Source: Sphaerisporangium fuscum
GTDB lineage: Bacteria > Actinomycetota > Actinomycetes > Streptosporangiales > Streptosporangiaceae
Assembly (NCBI RefSeq): GCF_018531465.1
Contig: NZ_JAHDTF010000032.1
Span: 1 to 64,000, forward strand
Length of the DNA stretch: 64,000 bases
Reading direction: 5' to 3'
The notes below the pieces were generated by a model. That model made no database searches. It saw nothing but the letters and a program-made list of their open reading frames with translations, and had not been told where the DNA came from. Of the stretch, positions 9,745-19,509 are shown in pieces (positions within the stretch are counted from its first letter, which is position 1; the number at the start of each line of letters is the position of its first letter). Made by a program: the position numbers and the translations under genes.

Positions 9745-10614
9745 TCAGAATCTCTCCGCGATGATCTTTTGCAGCAGGTCGACGGTCGCCTCAGGGGTGG
9801 TGCTCACGGCGCACAGCCGCTCCATCACCTCGCTGTAACGGTCCACTTCTTCGCGTTTGTCCAGGTAGAGAGCACTGGCCAGTTGCTCGACGTATACCAC
9901 GTCCGGGAGCTCGCTGTCGTTGAAGCGGAGGATGCTGAACGCCCCGCCCTCCGCGCTGTGCCCACCGAAACTGAACGGCATGATCTGAATCGTGATGTTG
10001 GGCCGGCGCATCAGTTCGAGCAGATGCTCCAGCTGGCCGCGCATCACCTCGGCACCGCCGATGGGACGCCGGAGCGCGGCCTCGTCGATCACCGCCCAGA
10101 AGATCGGCCCGTCGTCGCCGTCGAGCACTCGCTGGCGCTCCATGCGCAGGTCGACGCGGCGCGAGATCTCGGCCGCGCCGATGCCGGCCGCGCCCGCGGT
10201 GATCACCGCGCGGGCGTACTCCTTGGTCTGCAGCAGGCCGGGGATGAACTGGACCTCGTAGGTGCGGATGCGCGAGGCGGCCTCTTCGAGGCCGACGTAG
10301 GCCTGGAACCAGGAGGGCAGCAGGTCGTTGAACCGGTGCCACCAGCCGGGCTCGTTGGCCTTCTCGAGAAGGTTCATCACCGAGGCGCGCGCCTCGACGT
10401 CGGAGACGCCGTACAGGCCGAGCAGGTCTTCGACGTCGCGCTCCTTGAAGCCGACCCGCCCGAGCTCCATCCTGCTGATCTTGGATTCGGAGCCGCGGAT
10501 GTGCTGACCGGCCTCTTCTCGCGAAATGCCCTTCTGCTCGCGCAGGCGGCGCAATTGCGACCCCAGGAGGATGCGGAGGGCCGTCGGACCGGATCCATGC
10601 TGGAACGGAGTCAT
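9745..10614 (-). CDS. XRE-family regulator with DUF5753-type C-terminal domain
   Basis: DNA-binding regulator of the type abundant in morphologically complex actinobacteria. An N-terminal helix-turn-helix (residues about 16-70, LREQKGISREEAGQHIRG) is followed by an effector region beginning near WWHRFNDLLPSWFQAYVGLE and running through YEVQFIPGLLQTKEYARAV, hallmarks of DUF5753. ATG at 10614 has an excellent AAGGAGGG 5 bases upstream, so the longer open frame to 10701 is rejected. It is divergent from the RsbW-like ATPase gene at 10880, the usual pairing in these whiJ/abaA-like systems, but the small DUF397 gene that often joins them is absent. TGCAC repeats in the shared intergenic region may be its operator. 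Confidence 0.92.
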   Translation of the reverse strand: MTPFQHGSGPTALRILLGSQLRRLREQKGISREEAGQHIRGSESKISRMELGRVGFKERDVEDLLGLYGVSDVEARASVMNLLEKANEPGWWHRFNDLLPSWFQAYVGLEEAASRIRTYEVQFIPGLLQTKEYARAVITAGAAGIGAAEISRRVDLRMERQRVLDGDDGPIFWAVIDEAALRRPIGGAEVMRGQLEHLLELMRRPNITIQIMPFSFGGHSAEGGAFSILRFNDSELPDVVYVEQLASALYLDKREEVDRYSEVMERLCAVSTTPEATVDLLQKIIAERF

Positions 10615-10749
10615 TCGCCCTCCTTCTCTACTCGGGCCAGCCAACACAGTGTCACCACTTCCGGCCCTCGTGACAAGGGTTGAACCGCGCGTCCCTTTCA
10701 CGGATCGCCGCCGGGTGACTCACCCGGCGTATGCAGAACAGCGCGTGCG

Positions 10750-10842
10750 CCTGCACGAAGCACTTGCACGTGCATTTGGGTCTTGCACGGAACCGGGATA
10801 CGTCCCATGATGGCCTAGTGCATATTGGGTTAAACGTGCACT
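10750..10842. promoter_or_regulatory. cluster of TGCAC inverted and direct repeats, putative operator
   Basis: The shared upstream region of the XRE gene and the divergent ATPase gene holds five or more TGCA-type half sites: TGCACG at 10750, the palindrome TGCACGTGCA at 10763-10772, TTGCACGG near 10781, and an inverted pair AGTGCA (10817-10822) / TGCACT (10837-10842). Such clustering suggests binding by the neighbouring regulator; this is inference. Confidence 0.4.
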
Positions 10843-10879
10843 AACTCGCCAAACAGACGATTGGCTGCGGAGACCGACA

Positions 10880-11389
10880 ATGACAGCGGGAGGAATCAGC
10901 AGGATGCTGGAGCCCGTATCCGCGGCCCACCGCCTCCAAGCGCCCCGTGAGATGGGATTCCAGCGCCTGTTGCGCGAGACCGGCCGCAGGGACGCCACCA
11001 CCTGCCCGCTGCGCCCCCAGGCCGATTCGGTGAAAAGGGCCCGTGACGTCACCCGTTCCACACTGAGGGAATGGGGCCTGGCCGAACTCGGCGACGACGC
11101 CGCGCTGGTGGTCTCGGAGCTGGTCACCAACGCCGTGCGCTACACGAGGTACTCCGCGCGGCGCTTCGACGACCACCCCATCACCCTGATGCTCCTCCGC
11201 CTTGCGCCACATGTGCTGCTGGCGGTCTCGGACCCCAGCGACGAAGCGCCCACGCCGAAGGAACCGGACTTCATTTCCGAACACGGGCGCGGCCTGTACA
11301 TCGTGGAGACCTACAGCGAGCGCTGGGGCTGGGACGCGCTGGAGGAGGGCGGCAAAGCCGTCTGGGCGTTGTTCGCGACCGGCCGCTGA
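10880..11389 (+). CDS. ATP-binding anti-sigma-factor-like protein (RsbW/SpoIIAB type)
   Basis: Small GHKL ATPase of the HATPase_c_2 group, 169 residues. The N-box ALVVSELVTNAVRYT (about residues 75-89) and the lid/G2 element HGRGLYIVE are clear; the G1 segment is the modified SDPSDEAP. Proteins of this kind act as serine kinases or sequestering anti-sigma factors. ATG at 10880 has GGAG 8 bases upstream; a second ATG at 10904 preceded by GGGAGG is also possible. It is divergent from the XRE/DUF5753 gene, a pairing typical of actinobacterial developmental regulators. Its target is unknown and no sigma factor or antagonist is adjacent. Confidence 0.85.
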   Translation: MTAGGISRMLEPVSAAHRLQAPREMGFQRLLRETGRRDATTCPLRPQADSVKRARDVTRSTLREWGLAELGDDAALVVSELVTNAVRYTRYSARRFDDHPITLMLLRLAPHVLLAVSDPSDEAPTPKEPDFISEHGRGLYIVETYSERWGWDALEEGGKAVWALFATGR

Positions 11390-11482
11390 GCCGTTTTCCC
11401 GCAGAACACCGGCTGTCGCACCCTCAGAACAAAGACGCAGGCCCGCCTCCGCTTCCCTATGCACGGAGCCGGACCGTCACTG

Positions 11483-11556
11483 TCGGGGTGACCGGATTTG
11501 AACCGATGATCTCCTGCACCCAAAGCAGGCGCGCTACCAAGCTGCGCTACACCCCG
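11483..11556 (-). tRNA. tRNA-Pro (anticodon UGG)
   Basis: A 74-base cloverleaf on the minus strand: acceptor CGGGGTG / CACCCCG, anticodon arm CCTGC-TTTGGGT-GCAGG with anticodon TGG, and T arm ATCGG-TTCAAAT-CCGGT. The discriminator is A and CCA is not encoded. Confidence 0.97.
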
Positions 11557-11647
11557 GAACATCAGGGTCGCTCACGCACTCGGAATCTCCGGTACGCTTA
11601 CGTCCTGACGACCGGAAGAAGTCTAGACCAGACTGCGACCGGCTCGC

Positions 11648-11718
11648 GCGGACGTAGCTCAATGGTAGAGCCCCAGTCTTCCAAACTGGCTACGCGGGTT
11701 CGATTCCCGTCGTCCGCT
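11648..11718 (+). tRNA. tRNA-Gly (anticodon UCC)
   Basis: A 71-base cloverleaf: acceptor GCGGACG / CGTCCGC, D arm GCTC-AATGGTA-GAGC, anticodon arm CCAGT-CTTCCAA-ACTGG (anticodon TCC), T arm CGGG-TTCGATT-CCCG, discriminator T. CCA is not encoded. Confidence 0.97.
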
Positions 11719-11724
11719 CTCATG

Positions 11725-11767
11725 ACTAAGGCCCAGGTCAGGGAGATCTCCCGGCCCGGGCCTTAGT
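11725..11767. terminator. bidirectional terminator after tRNA-Gly
   Basis: The perfect 10-base inverted repeat ACTAAGGCCC / GGGCCTTAGT flanks a loop that itself contains GGGAGATCTCCC. It starts 7 bases after tRNA-Gly and ends about 70 bases from the stop of the oppositely oriented lectin gene, so it may serve both. Confidence 0.75.
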
Positions 11768-11839
11768 TGTTCCGGCCTGCTTCGAGTCCCGGGAACGAAT
11801 TCGCCCGCCCGTTCGCGGAGGTGCCGGTGGGAACGGAGA

Positions 11840-12373
11840 TCAGGACAGGGTGTCCTTGATCACGATCTGGCCGTCTTCGATCACGAACTTCTGGTTGGTG
11901 TTGTTGAAGTCGCACTGCCACAGGTACACCTGGGTGCCGTTGCCGCGGCCGTTGGTGACGTCCAGGCACAGGCGGGTGCCTGAGTTGAGGGTGGACTTCA
12001 GGATGATCAGGCCTCGCTGGACGACCCAGAGCTGGTTGGCGTTACCCACGCACTGCCACTGGTAGACCCGGGTGCCGTTGGTGCGGCCGTTGGAGGAGTC
12101 GAGACACATCACCTGGCTCTTGCCGATGGTGTCCTGCACCTTGATGAGGCCGTCCTCGATGACGAACTTCTGGTTGGTGTTGTTGCCGTCGCACTGCCAC
12201 TGGTAGATCAGGGTGCCGTTGCCACGGTTGCTGCTGACGTCCACGCACAGCGGGGCCCCGACCAGGGCGGTGCCGCCGGGAGGCTCGTGGGTTGAGGCGA
12301 CCGCAGGCAGCGGGGTGACCGCGCCCATGGCGGCGGAGATAACGGCGGCGGTCAGCAGACGGCGAGCAAGCAT
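11840..12373 (-). CDS. secreted single-domain ricin-type beta-trefoil lectin
   Basis: Probable exported carbohydrate-binding protein of 177 residues. A Sec signal peptide is visible at residues 1-26 (Arg-Arg, a hydrophobic core, then AVAST). The rest is one ricin B-type trefoil made of three repeats, each with a CLD/CVD element followed by a QxW-like IYQWQC, VYQWQC or VYLWQC. There is no catalytic domain, unlike most actinobacterial proteins that carry this fold as an appendage to a glycosidase or protease. ATG at 12373 has GGGAGG 5 bases upstream. Ligand unknown; it stands alone between a tRNA pair and gdhA. Confidence 0.88.
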   Translation of the reverse strand: MLARRLLTAAVISAAMGAVTPLPAVASTHEPPGGTALVGAPLCVDVSSNRGNGTLIYQWQCDGNNTNQKFVIEDGLIKVQDTIGKSQVMCLDSSNGRTNGTRVYQWQCVGNANQLWVVQRGLIILKSTLNSGTRLCLDVTNGRGNGTQVYLWQCDFNNTNQKFVIEDGQIVIKDTLS

Positions 12374-12499
12374 GGTTGCCTCCCAGAAGAGTTGATCAAG
12401 ACGGAAGCACCATGTCATACACACAGTCATTGATCAATTACTCTGCGCACGCGACTTCGTGCGCCGTCAGACGTACCGGACCGGGCGGCCGATCCACGT

Positions 12500-12539
12500 C
12501 GAAGGCCAGGTCATCCCCGCGCGGAATGCCTGGCCTTCG
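12500..12539. terminator. terminator downstream of gdhA
   Basis: The 11-base inverted repeat CGAAGGCCAGG / CCTGGCCTTCG with an 18-base loop lies 11 bases beyond the gdhA stop. It isolates gdhA from the lectin gene further along the same strand. Confidence 0.7.
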
Positions 12540-12550
12540 TGTGCCGGGGG

Positions 12551-13909
<1,359 letters not shown>

Positions 13910-14039
13910 TTATGTCGGATTCATCCATATTTCACTGCAGGTCGAGGCCGTCGTGAAGAACGATCTCAGAGGGCGGGACCGCGGCCGGTGATCTCGGCCG
14001 AGCCCGTGTGGCGTCCTACGTCGTGGGCAGACAACAGCC

Positions 14040-15395
14040 ATGGCCGCGCAAGCTGAGGAATTCGATGTCGTCGTGGTGGGTCTCGGGCCCGGCGGTGAGG
14101 AGGTCGCCGGGCGGCTGGCGGAGGCCGGCATGGCCGTCGCCGGCGTGGAGGCCAACCTCGTGGGCGGGGAGTGCCCCTACTGGGGCTGCATCCCGTCGAA
14201 GATGATGGTCCGGGCCGCCGAGCTGCTGGCGGAGGGCCGCCGCGTGCCGGGGATGGCCGGGGAATCGACCGTGGTCGCCGACTGGTCCCCCGTGGCCGGG
14301 CGCATCCGCGAGGAGGCGACCGACCACTGGAACGACAAGGTCGCCGCCGACAGGTTCACCGGCAAGGGCGGCACGCTCGTCCGCGGGCGCGGGAAGATCA
14401 CCGGGCCCGGCGAGGTCACGGTCGACGGCAAGCGCGTGCTGCGGGCCCGGCGCGGCATCGTCATCGCCACGGGAACACGCCCCGCCGTACCGCCCGTCCC
14501 CGGACTCGCCGGCACGCCGTACTGGACCAACCACGAGGCGATCGAGGCCGAGCACGTGCCCGAGTCGCTGATCGTGCTCGGTGGCGGCGCGATCGGCGTC
14601 GAACTCGCCCAGGCGTTCGCCCGTTTCGGCGCGAAGGTCACCGTACTGGAGGCCGCGGACCGGCTGGTCCCCCAGGAGGAGCCGGAGGCCGGCGAGCTGC
14701 TGGCGAAGGTCTTCGCCGAGGAGGGCATCACCGTCCGCACGGGTGCCGAGGTGACGCGGGTCGACCACCACGGGGCCGCGTTCACCGTGATGACCGAGGA
14801 CGGCAGCCACCGGGGCGAGAGGCTCCTGGTCGCCACCGGGCGTCGCGTCGACCTCGCGGCCCTCGGGGTGGCGGCGGTGGGCCTGGACGAGACGGCACGC
14901 GCGATCACCACCGACGAGCGCATGCGCGCGGCCGACGGCCTGTGGGCGGTGGGCGACGTCACCGGCAAGGGCCTTTTCACCCACATGGCGATGTACCAGG
15001 CCAGGATCGCGCTCGCCGACATCCTCGGTGAGGCGGCGCCTCCGGCCGAGTACCACGCGGTTCCGCGGGTGACCTTCACCGACCCCGAGATCGGGGCCGT
15101 GGGGATGACCGAACGGCAGGCCCGTGACAAGGGGCGTGCGGTGCGCACGGCGACGACGTCGATCTCGGCCTCGTCGCGCGGCTGGATCCACAGGGCCCAG
15201 GGCTTCGTCAAACTGGTCGCCGACGAGCGGGTGCTCCTCGGCGCCACCTGCGCGGGTCCGTACGGCGGCGAGGTGCTCGGCCTGCTCAGCCTGGCCGTGC
15301 ACGCCAAGGTGCCCCTCGAGCGGCTCACCTCGATGATCTACGCGTTCCCGACGTTCCACCGGGCGATCGAGGACACGCTGGCCGAACTGCGCTGA
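14040..15395 (+). CDS. FAD-dependent pyridine nucleotide-disulfide oxidoreductase
   Basis: Flavoprotein of the lipoamide dehydrogenase/mercuric reductase family, 451 residues. It has the FAD-binding VVVGLGPGGEEVAG (residues 10-23), a redox-active pair Cys45/Cys50 in GGECPYWGCIPSK, the NAD(P)-binding VLGGGAIGVELA and the C-terminal dimer domain with FPTFHRAIED supplying the catalytic His-Glu. CPYWGC replaces the CLNVGC of true lipoamide dehydrogenases, and no dehydrogenase E1/E2 genes are adjacent, so I do not call it Lpd; the exact substrate is unknown. ATG at 14040 directly opens the FAD fold; the upstream start choice is supported by that rather than by a strong ribosome binding site. Confidence 0.9.
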   Translation: MAAQAEEFDVVVVGLGPGGEEVAGRLAEAGMAVAGVEANLVGGECPYWGCIPSKMMVRAAELLAEGRRVPGMAGESTVVADWSPVAGRIREEATDHWNDKVAADRFTGKGGTLVRGRGKITGPGEVTVDGKRVLRARRGIVIATGTRPAVPPVPGLAGTPYWTNHEAIEAEHVPESLIVLGGGAIGVELAQAFARFGAKVTVLEAADRLVPQEEPEAGELLAKVFAEEGITVRTGAEVTRVDHHGAAFTVMTEDGSHRGERLLVATGRRVDLAALGVAAVGLDETARAITTDERMRAADGLWAVGDVTGKGLFTHMAMYQARIALADILGEAAPPAEYHAVPRVTFTDPEIGAVGMTERQARDKGRAVRTATTSISASSRGWIHRAQGFVKLVADERVLLGATCAGPYGGEVLGLLSLAVHAKVPLERLTSMIYAFPTFHRAIEDTLAELR

Positions 15396-15473
15396 CCCCT
15401 CGCGCCCCCCTCACCTCCTGACGAGACCTGCCCGGCGAGTTACCGTCAGGGCGACGACACGGGGAGGGGCGCG

Positions 15474-16043
15474 ATGACGATGGACATCAGGAACGCCTAC
15501 CGGCGATCGCTCGGCCACTTCGGCGTGCACGTGCACAAGGTGCGAGGCGGCCAGTGGACCCTGCCGACGCCGTGCGCCGACTGGGACGTCCACACCCTGG
15601 TCAACCACCTGGTCGGCGAGAGCCTGCTGCTGCCCGAGCTGCTGGCGGGCAGGACGGTCGCCGAGGTCGGCGACGCCTTCGAGGGCGACCTGCTGGGCGA
15701 GGACCCCGTGAAGGCGTTCGACGTGGCCTCGGCGGCGGCCGCACGGGCCGTGGAGCCGGACGACGTGCTCACGCGAACCGTCCGTCTCTCGTTCGGGGAT
15801 GTGCCGGCCGAGGAGTACATCAGCGAGCTCTTCGTCGACACGCTCATCCACACCTGGGACCTGGCCACCGCGATCGGGGGCGACGACCGGCTCGATCCGG
15901 AGCTGGTGGAGGTGTGCGCCGAGTTGTTCGCCGAAGCCGAGGAGGGCTACCGGCAGACGGGGGTCATTGGGGAGCGCCCGCCGCTGCCGGAGGACGCCGA
16001 CGCGCAGACGCGGCTGCTCGCCGCCTGGGGGCGCGACGCCTGA
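15474..16043 (+). CDS. TIGR03086/maleylpyruvate isomerase-like DinB-fold protein
   Basis: A 189-residue protein of the mycothiol-associated, metal-binding DinB-like superfamily. Typical features are TPCADWDVHTLVNHLVGE (residues about 32-49, first metal-binding His), DTLIHTWDLATAIG (second His) and a C-terminal all-helical tail. Members often act in mycothiol-dependent reactions or are of unknown function; the precise reaction is not decidable here. ATG at 15474 is preceded by GGGGAGGGGCGCG. It follows the flavoprotein gene by 78 bases on the same strand and may be co-transcribed. Confidence 0.85.
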   Translation: MTMDIRNAYRRSLGHFGVHVHKVRGGQWTLPTPCADWDVHTLVNHLVGESLLLPELLAGRTVAEVGDAFEGDLLGEDPVKAFDVASAAAARAVEPDDVLTRTVRLSFGDVPAEEYISELFVDTLIHTWDLATAIGGDDRLDPELVEVCAELFAEAEEGYRQTGVIGERPPLPEDADAQTRLLAAWGRDA

Positions 16044-16054
16044 CGCCCCCCGGC

Positions 16055-16132
16055 TCAGCGGGAGGTCGGCCGCTTGCCGTGGTTGGCCTTCTTCTTCTTG
16101 CGGGCCCGGCTCTTGCGCGCGCGTCTGGCCAT
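16055..16132 (-). CDS. 50S ribosomal protein bL37 (25-residue micro-protein)
   Basis: A 25-codon gene starting ATG at 16132 with GGGAAGGA 7 bases upstream. The product begins MARRARKSRARKKKK, continues ANHGKRP and ends TSR. The very basic N-terminus and the ANHGKRP block match bL37, the small actinobacterial large-subunit protein first seen in mycobacterial ribosome structures. It is convergent with the TIGR03086-type gene, with 11 bases between stops. It is below the size cut-off of most gene finders and could easily be missed. Identification is by recall of the family sequence, not a search. Confidence 0.88.
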   Translation of the reverse strand: MARRARKSRARKKKKANHGKRPTSR

Positions 16133-16318
16133 CTCGTCGTCCTTCCCTCGCGGCTCGTGCACCCACACTCCCTCGCCTGCGGGGGCGGTACAAGGCCCAA
16201 AGCTCAAAGCGGGGGGCAAGAGATCACTCGCCTGTGAGCAGGAAAATCACCATGTTCAAACACGCAGAGTGGCCAGAGAATGTGGTAATTTGATGAAATC
16301 TGGTGAAGAGGAGAGGCA

Positions 16319-17115
16319 ATGCTGGCGCAGCAACGGCAGCAGGCGATTCTCGAGCGCGTCCGCAGGGACGGCGCCGCACGGGTCTCCGACCTCGTGCGCG
16401 AGCTCGGGGTCTCTGATATGACGATACGTCGCGACCTGGAGGTCCTGGCCGAACGCGGGCTGATCGAGAAGGTACACGGCGGCGCCACCGCGACCGGCCC
16501 CGGATCCACCGAGGAGCCCGGCTTCGCCGCCAAGTCGGTGCGCCAGCAGCCCGAGAAGGAAGCCATCGCGCGCCACGCCGCGTCCCTGGTCCATCCCGGG
16601 ACGGCCGTGGCGCTGTCGGCCGGCACCACCACCTGGACCCTCGCCCACCACCTTCTCGACATTCCCGGACTCACGGTCATCACCAACTCCCTGCCGGTGG
16701 CCGACGTCTTCCACCGGGCCGGCCGCGGCGACCAGACCGTGGTCCTCACCGGAGGGGTACGCACCCCCTCGGACGCGCTGGTCGGGCCCGTCGCGGTCGC
16801 GGCCATCCGCGAACTGAACGTCGACACCCTCATGCTGGGCGTGCACGGCATGAACGCCAGGGCCGGGTTCACCACCCCCAACCTGCTGGAGGCGGAGACC
16901 AACCGCCAGATGGTCGCGGCGGCGCAGCAACTCGTGGTCATCGCCGACCACACCAAGTGGGGCACCGTGGGCATCAGCACGATCGCGAAACTGGAGGAGG
17001 CCCACGTGGTCATCAGCGATGTCGGACTCCCGGAGGAGGCGCGCTCGATCCTGTCCGAACGGACCGGCGCGCTCGTCCTCGCCGACCCGGCCGAGCCGGC
17101 ACAGGCGGCGGGCCA

Positions 17116-17119
<4 letters not shown>
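16319..17119 (+). CDS. DeoR-family transcriptional repressor
   Basis: Sugar-phosphate-responsive repressor, 266 residues. The N-terminal winged helix contains RVSDLVRELGVSDMTIRRDLEVL (split here only by description, residues about 22-44) and the C-terminal sensor domain has the phosphosugar-isomerase-like fold (ALSAGTTTWTLA, NSLPVADVF, GVHGMNARAGFTTPN). ATG at 16319 follows GAAGAGGAGAGGCA. It overlaps galT in a GTGA junction, so it very probably controls galactose metabolism; effector identity is inference. Confidence 0.92.
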
Positions 17120-18195
<1,076 letters not shown>

Positions 18196-18259
18196 TCAAT
18201 CTGCGCGCAAAGTCGCGACAAACCGGTCTTTACTACTACCATCCATCGTCATCGGCCGT

Positions 18260-18394
18260 AACGGCCGTCCGCCTAATCCCAGGTGCCCCGCCTGGGAGCC
18301 GGGGACCCAATGGTTCCTCTGGGGTGAATCCGCGCCCACGTGCGTGGTAGGGCGCCTCCGGCCCGAACCCGTCAGCTAACCCGGTCGGCAGATG
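18260..18394 (+). promoter_or_regulatory. ydaO-type c-di-AMP riboswitch
   Basis: The transcript leader contains the hallmark blocks of ydaO riboswitches in order: AGCCGGGGACCC, TCTGGGGTGAATCC, GGTAGGGCGCCTCC, and the strongly conserved GCCCGAACCCGTCAGCTAAC followed by CCGGTCGGCA. In actinobacteria this class precedes genes for cell-wall hydrolases and resuscitation factors, and binding of c-di-AMP turns expression down. The next gene is a secreted peptidase-like protein, which fits. Boundaries are approximate. Confidence 0.88.
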
Positions 18395-18408
18395 GAGAGG
18401 AGAGGGCT

Positions 18409-19377
18409 CTGCCCCCGACTTCGGGTCGTCATGCCTTCGTGACCGCAAGTGTTCTGACCGTGGCCGGGCTCCTGTTCGGCCAGGCGACGGCGGCGGACGC
18501 CGCGCCCAAACCCAGCGAGAAGCAGCTCAAAGCCCAGTTGACCTCGCTCAACAAGCAGGTCGACAAACTCATCACCGAGTACAACGCCAAGCGCGTGGCG
18601 GTCGCCAAGGCCAGGACCGCCGAGAAGGCCGCCCGCGGGCGCCTCACGACCGCGGACGCGGACCTGAAGCTCTCACAGAGCCAGGTGGGCGACATCGCCC
18701 AGCTGAGCTACCAGGCGGGCGGCCTCGGCGTCATGGGGCAGCTCATGGCCCCCGGCTACGGCGGCGCGGCCATGCTCCAGCAGTTGCAGGCCGAGCAGAC
18801 CGCGAAGATCGCCCGGTACGCGCAGGCGCGCGACGCCCTGAAGAAGGCGGCCGACGACGCGGGCAGGCTCACCGACCAGCTCCGCCGGGACGTCGTCGAG
18901 GTGACCGGCCGGCGCAGGGACGCCGAGAAGCTGATCGGGCAGATCAAGGACAAGCTGGACCAGCTCGTGCCCACCGCGCCGGGCAAGCTGGCGAACGGCT
19001 CGTGGGCTCCCGAGCTGCCGGCCGGGGCCGACAACATCACCCCGCGGATGCGGCTGATGCGCGCCGAGGTGAAGCAGCACTTCCCGCTGCGCTTCCCCGT
19101 CGGCTGCTACCGCCCGGAGAACAGCGGCGAGCATCCCCTCGGCCGCGCCTGCGACTTCATGCTCAGCTCGGGGGGCTCGATGCCCTCGGCCGGGCAGGTG
19201 GCGCTCGGCGAACAGCTCGCCGCCTGGGCGATCAAGAACGGCCGCAAGCTGGGCGTGAAGTACGTGATCTACCGGCAGCGGATCTACAACCTGGGCTTCC
19301 CCGGCTGGCGCGGCATGGAGGACCGGGGCGGCATCACGGCCAACCACTTCGACCACGTGCACATCTCGATGTACTGA
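18409..19377 (+). CDS. secreted coiled-coil protein with M15-like/ARB_07466-type C-terminal domain
   Basis: Exported protein of about 323 residues. A signal peptide (hydrophobic VTASVLTVAGLLFG, then ATAADA) is followed by a long Lys/Ala/Glu coiled coil (about residues 25-190) and a C-terminal domain with EHPLGRACDF and HFDHVHIS, whose His/Asp and HxH pattern recalls zinc D-Ala-D-Ala peptidases of the M15 type. It is probably a cell-wall-associated hydrolase or activator. The start is unusual: CTG at 18409 lies 6 bases after AGGAG and gives a sound signal peptide; GTG at 18439 would leave the n-region without charge, and GTG at 18340 lies inside the riboswitch. Regulation by c-di-AMP is expected. 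Confidence 0.8.
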   Translation: MPPTSGRHAFVTASVLTVAGLLFGQATAADAAPKPSEKQLKAQLTSLNKQVDKLITEYNAKRVAVAKARTAEKAARGRLTTADADLKLSQSQVGDIAQLSYQAGGLGVMGQLMAPGYGGAAMLQQLQAEQTAKIARYAQARDALKKAADDAGRLTDQLRRDVVEVTGRRRDAEKLIGQIKDKLDQLVPTAPGKLANGSWAPELPAGADNITPRMRLMRAEVKQHFPLRFPVGCYRPENSGEHPLGRACDFMLSSGGSMPSAGQVALGEQLAAWAIKNGRKLGVKYVIYRQRIYNLGFPGWRGMEDRGGITANHFDHVHISMY

Positions 19378-19509
19378 CCTGGCTCCGCGCCGGGCTCCAC
19401 CGTCCGCCTGAGCTCCTGGACGGCCTCTGCCGGCACCTCGCTGACACGCCGTCCGTTCTCGTGCGCCGTCACCCTTGTCGCCTTCGCGGAAGCCCCCCGG
19501 CCCCGGGGG

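Noticed and set aside
8353-10683. 776-codon plus-strand frame opposite tig and the XRE gene
   Set aside because: Both minus-strand genes carry unmistakable family motifs, so the plus frame is a shadow.
18340-18408. GTG at 18340 as start of the secreted hydrolase
   Set aside because: It lies inside the conserved riboswitch core and would put a charged, non-signal extension before the signal peptide.
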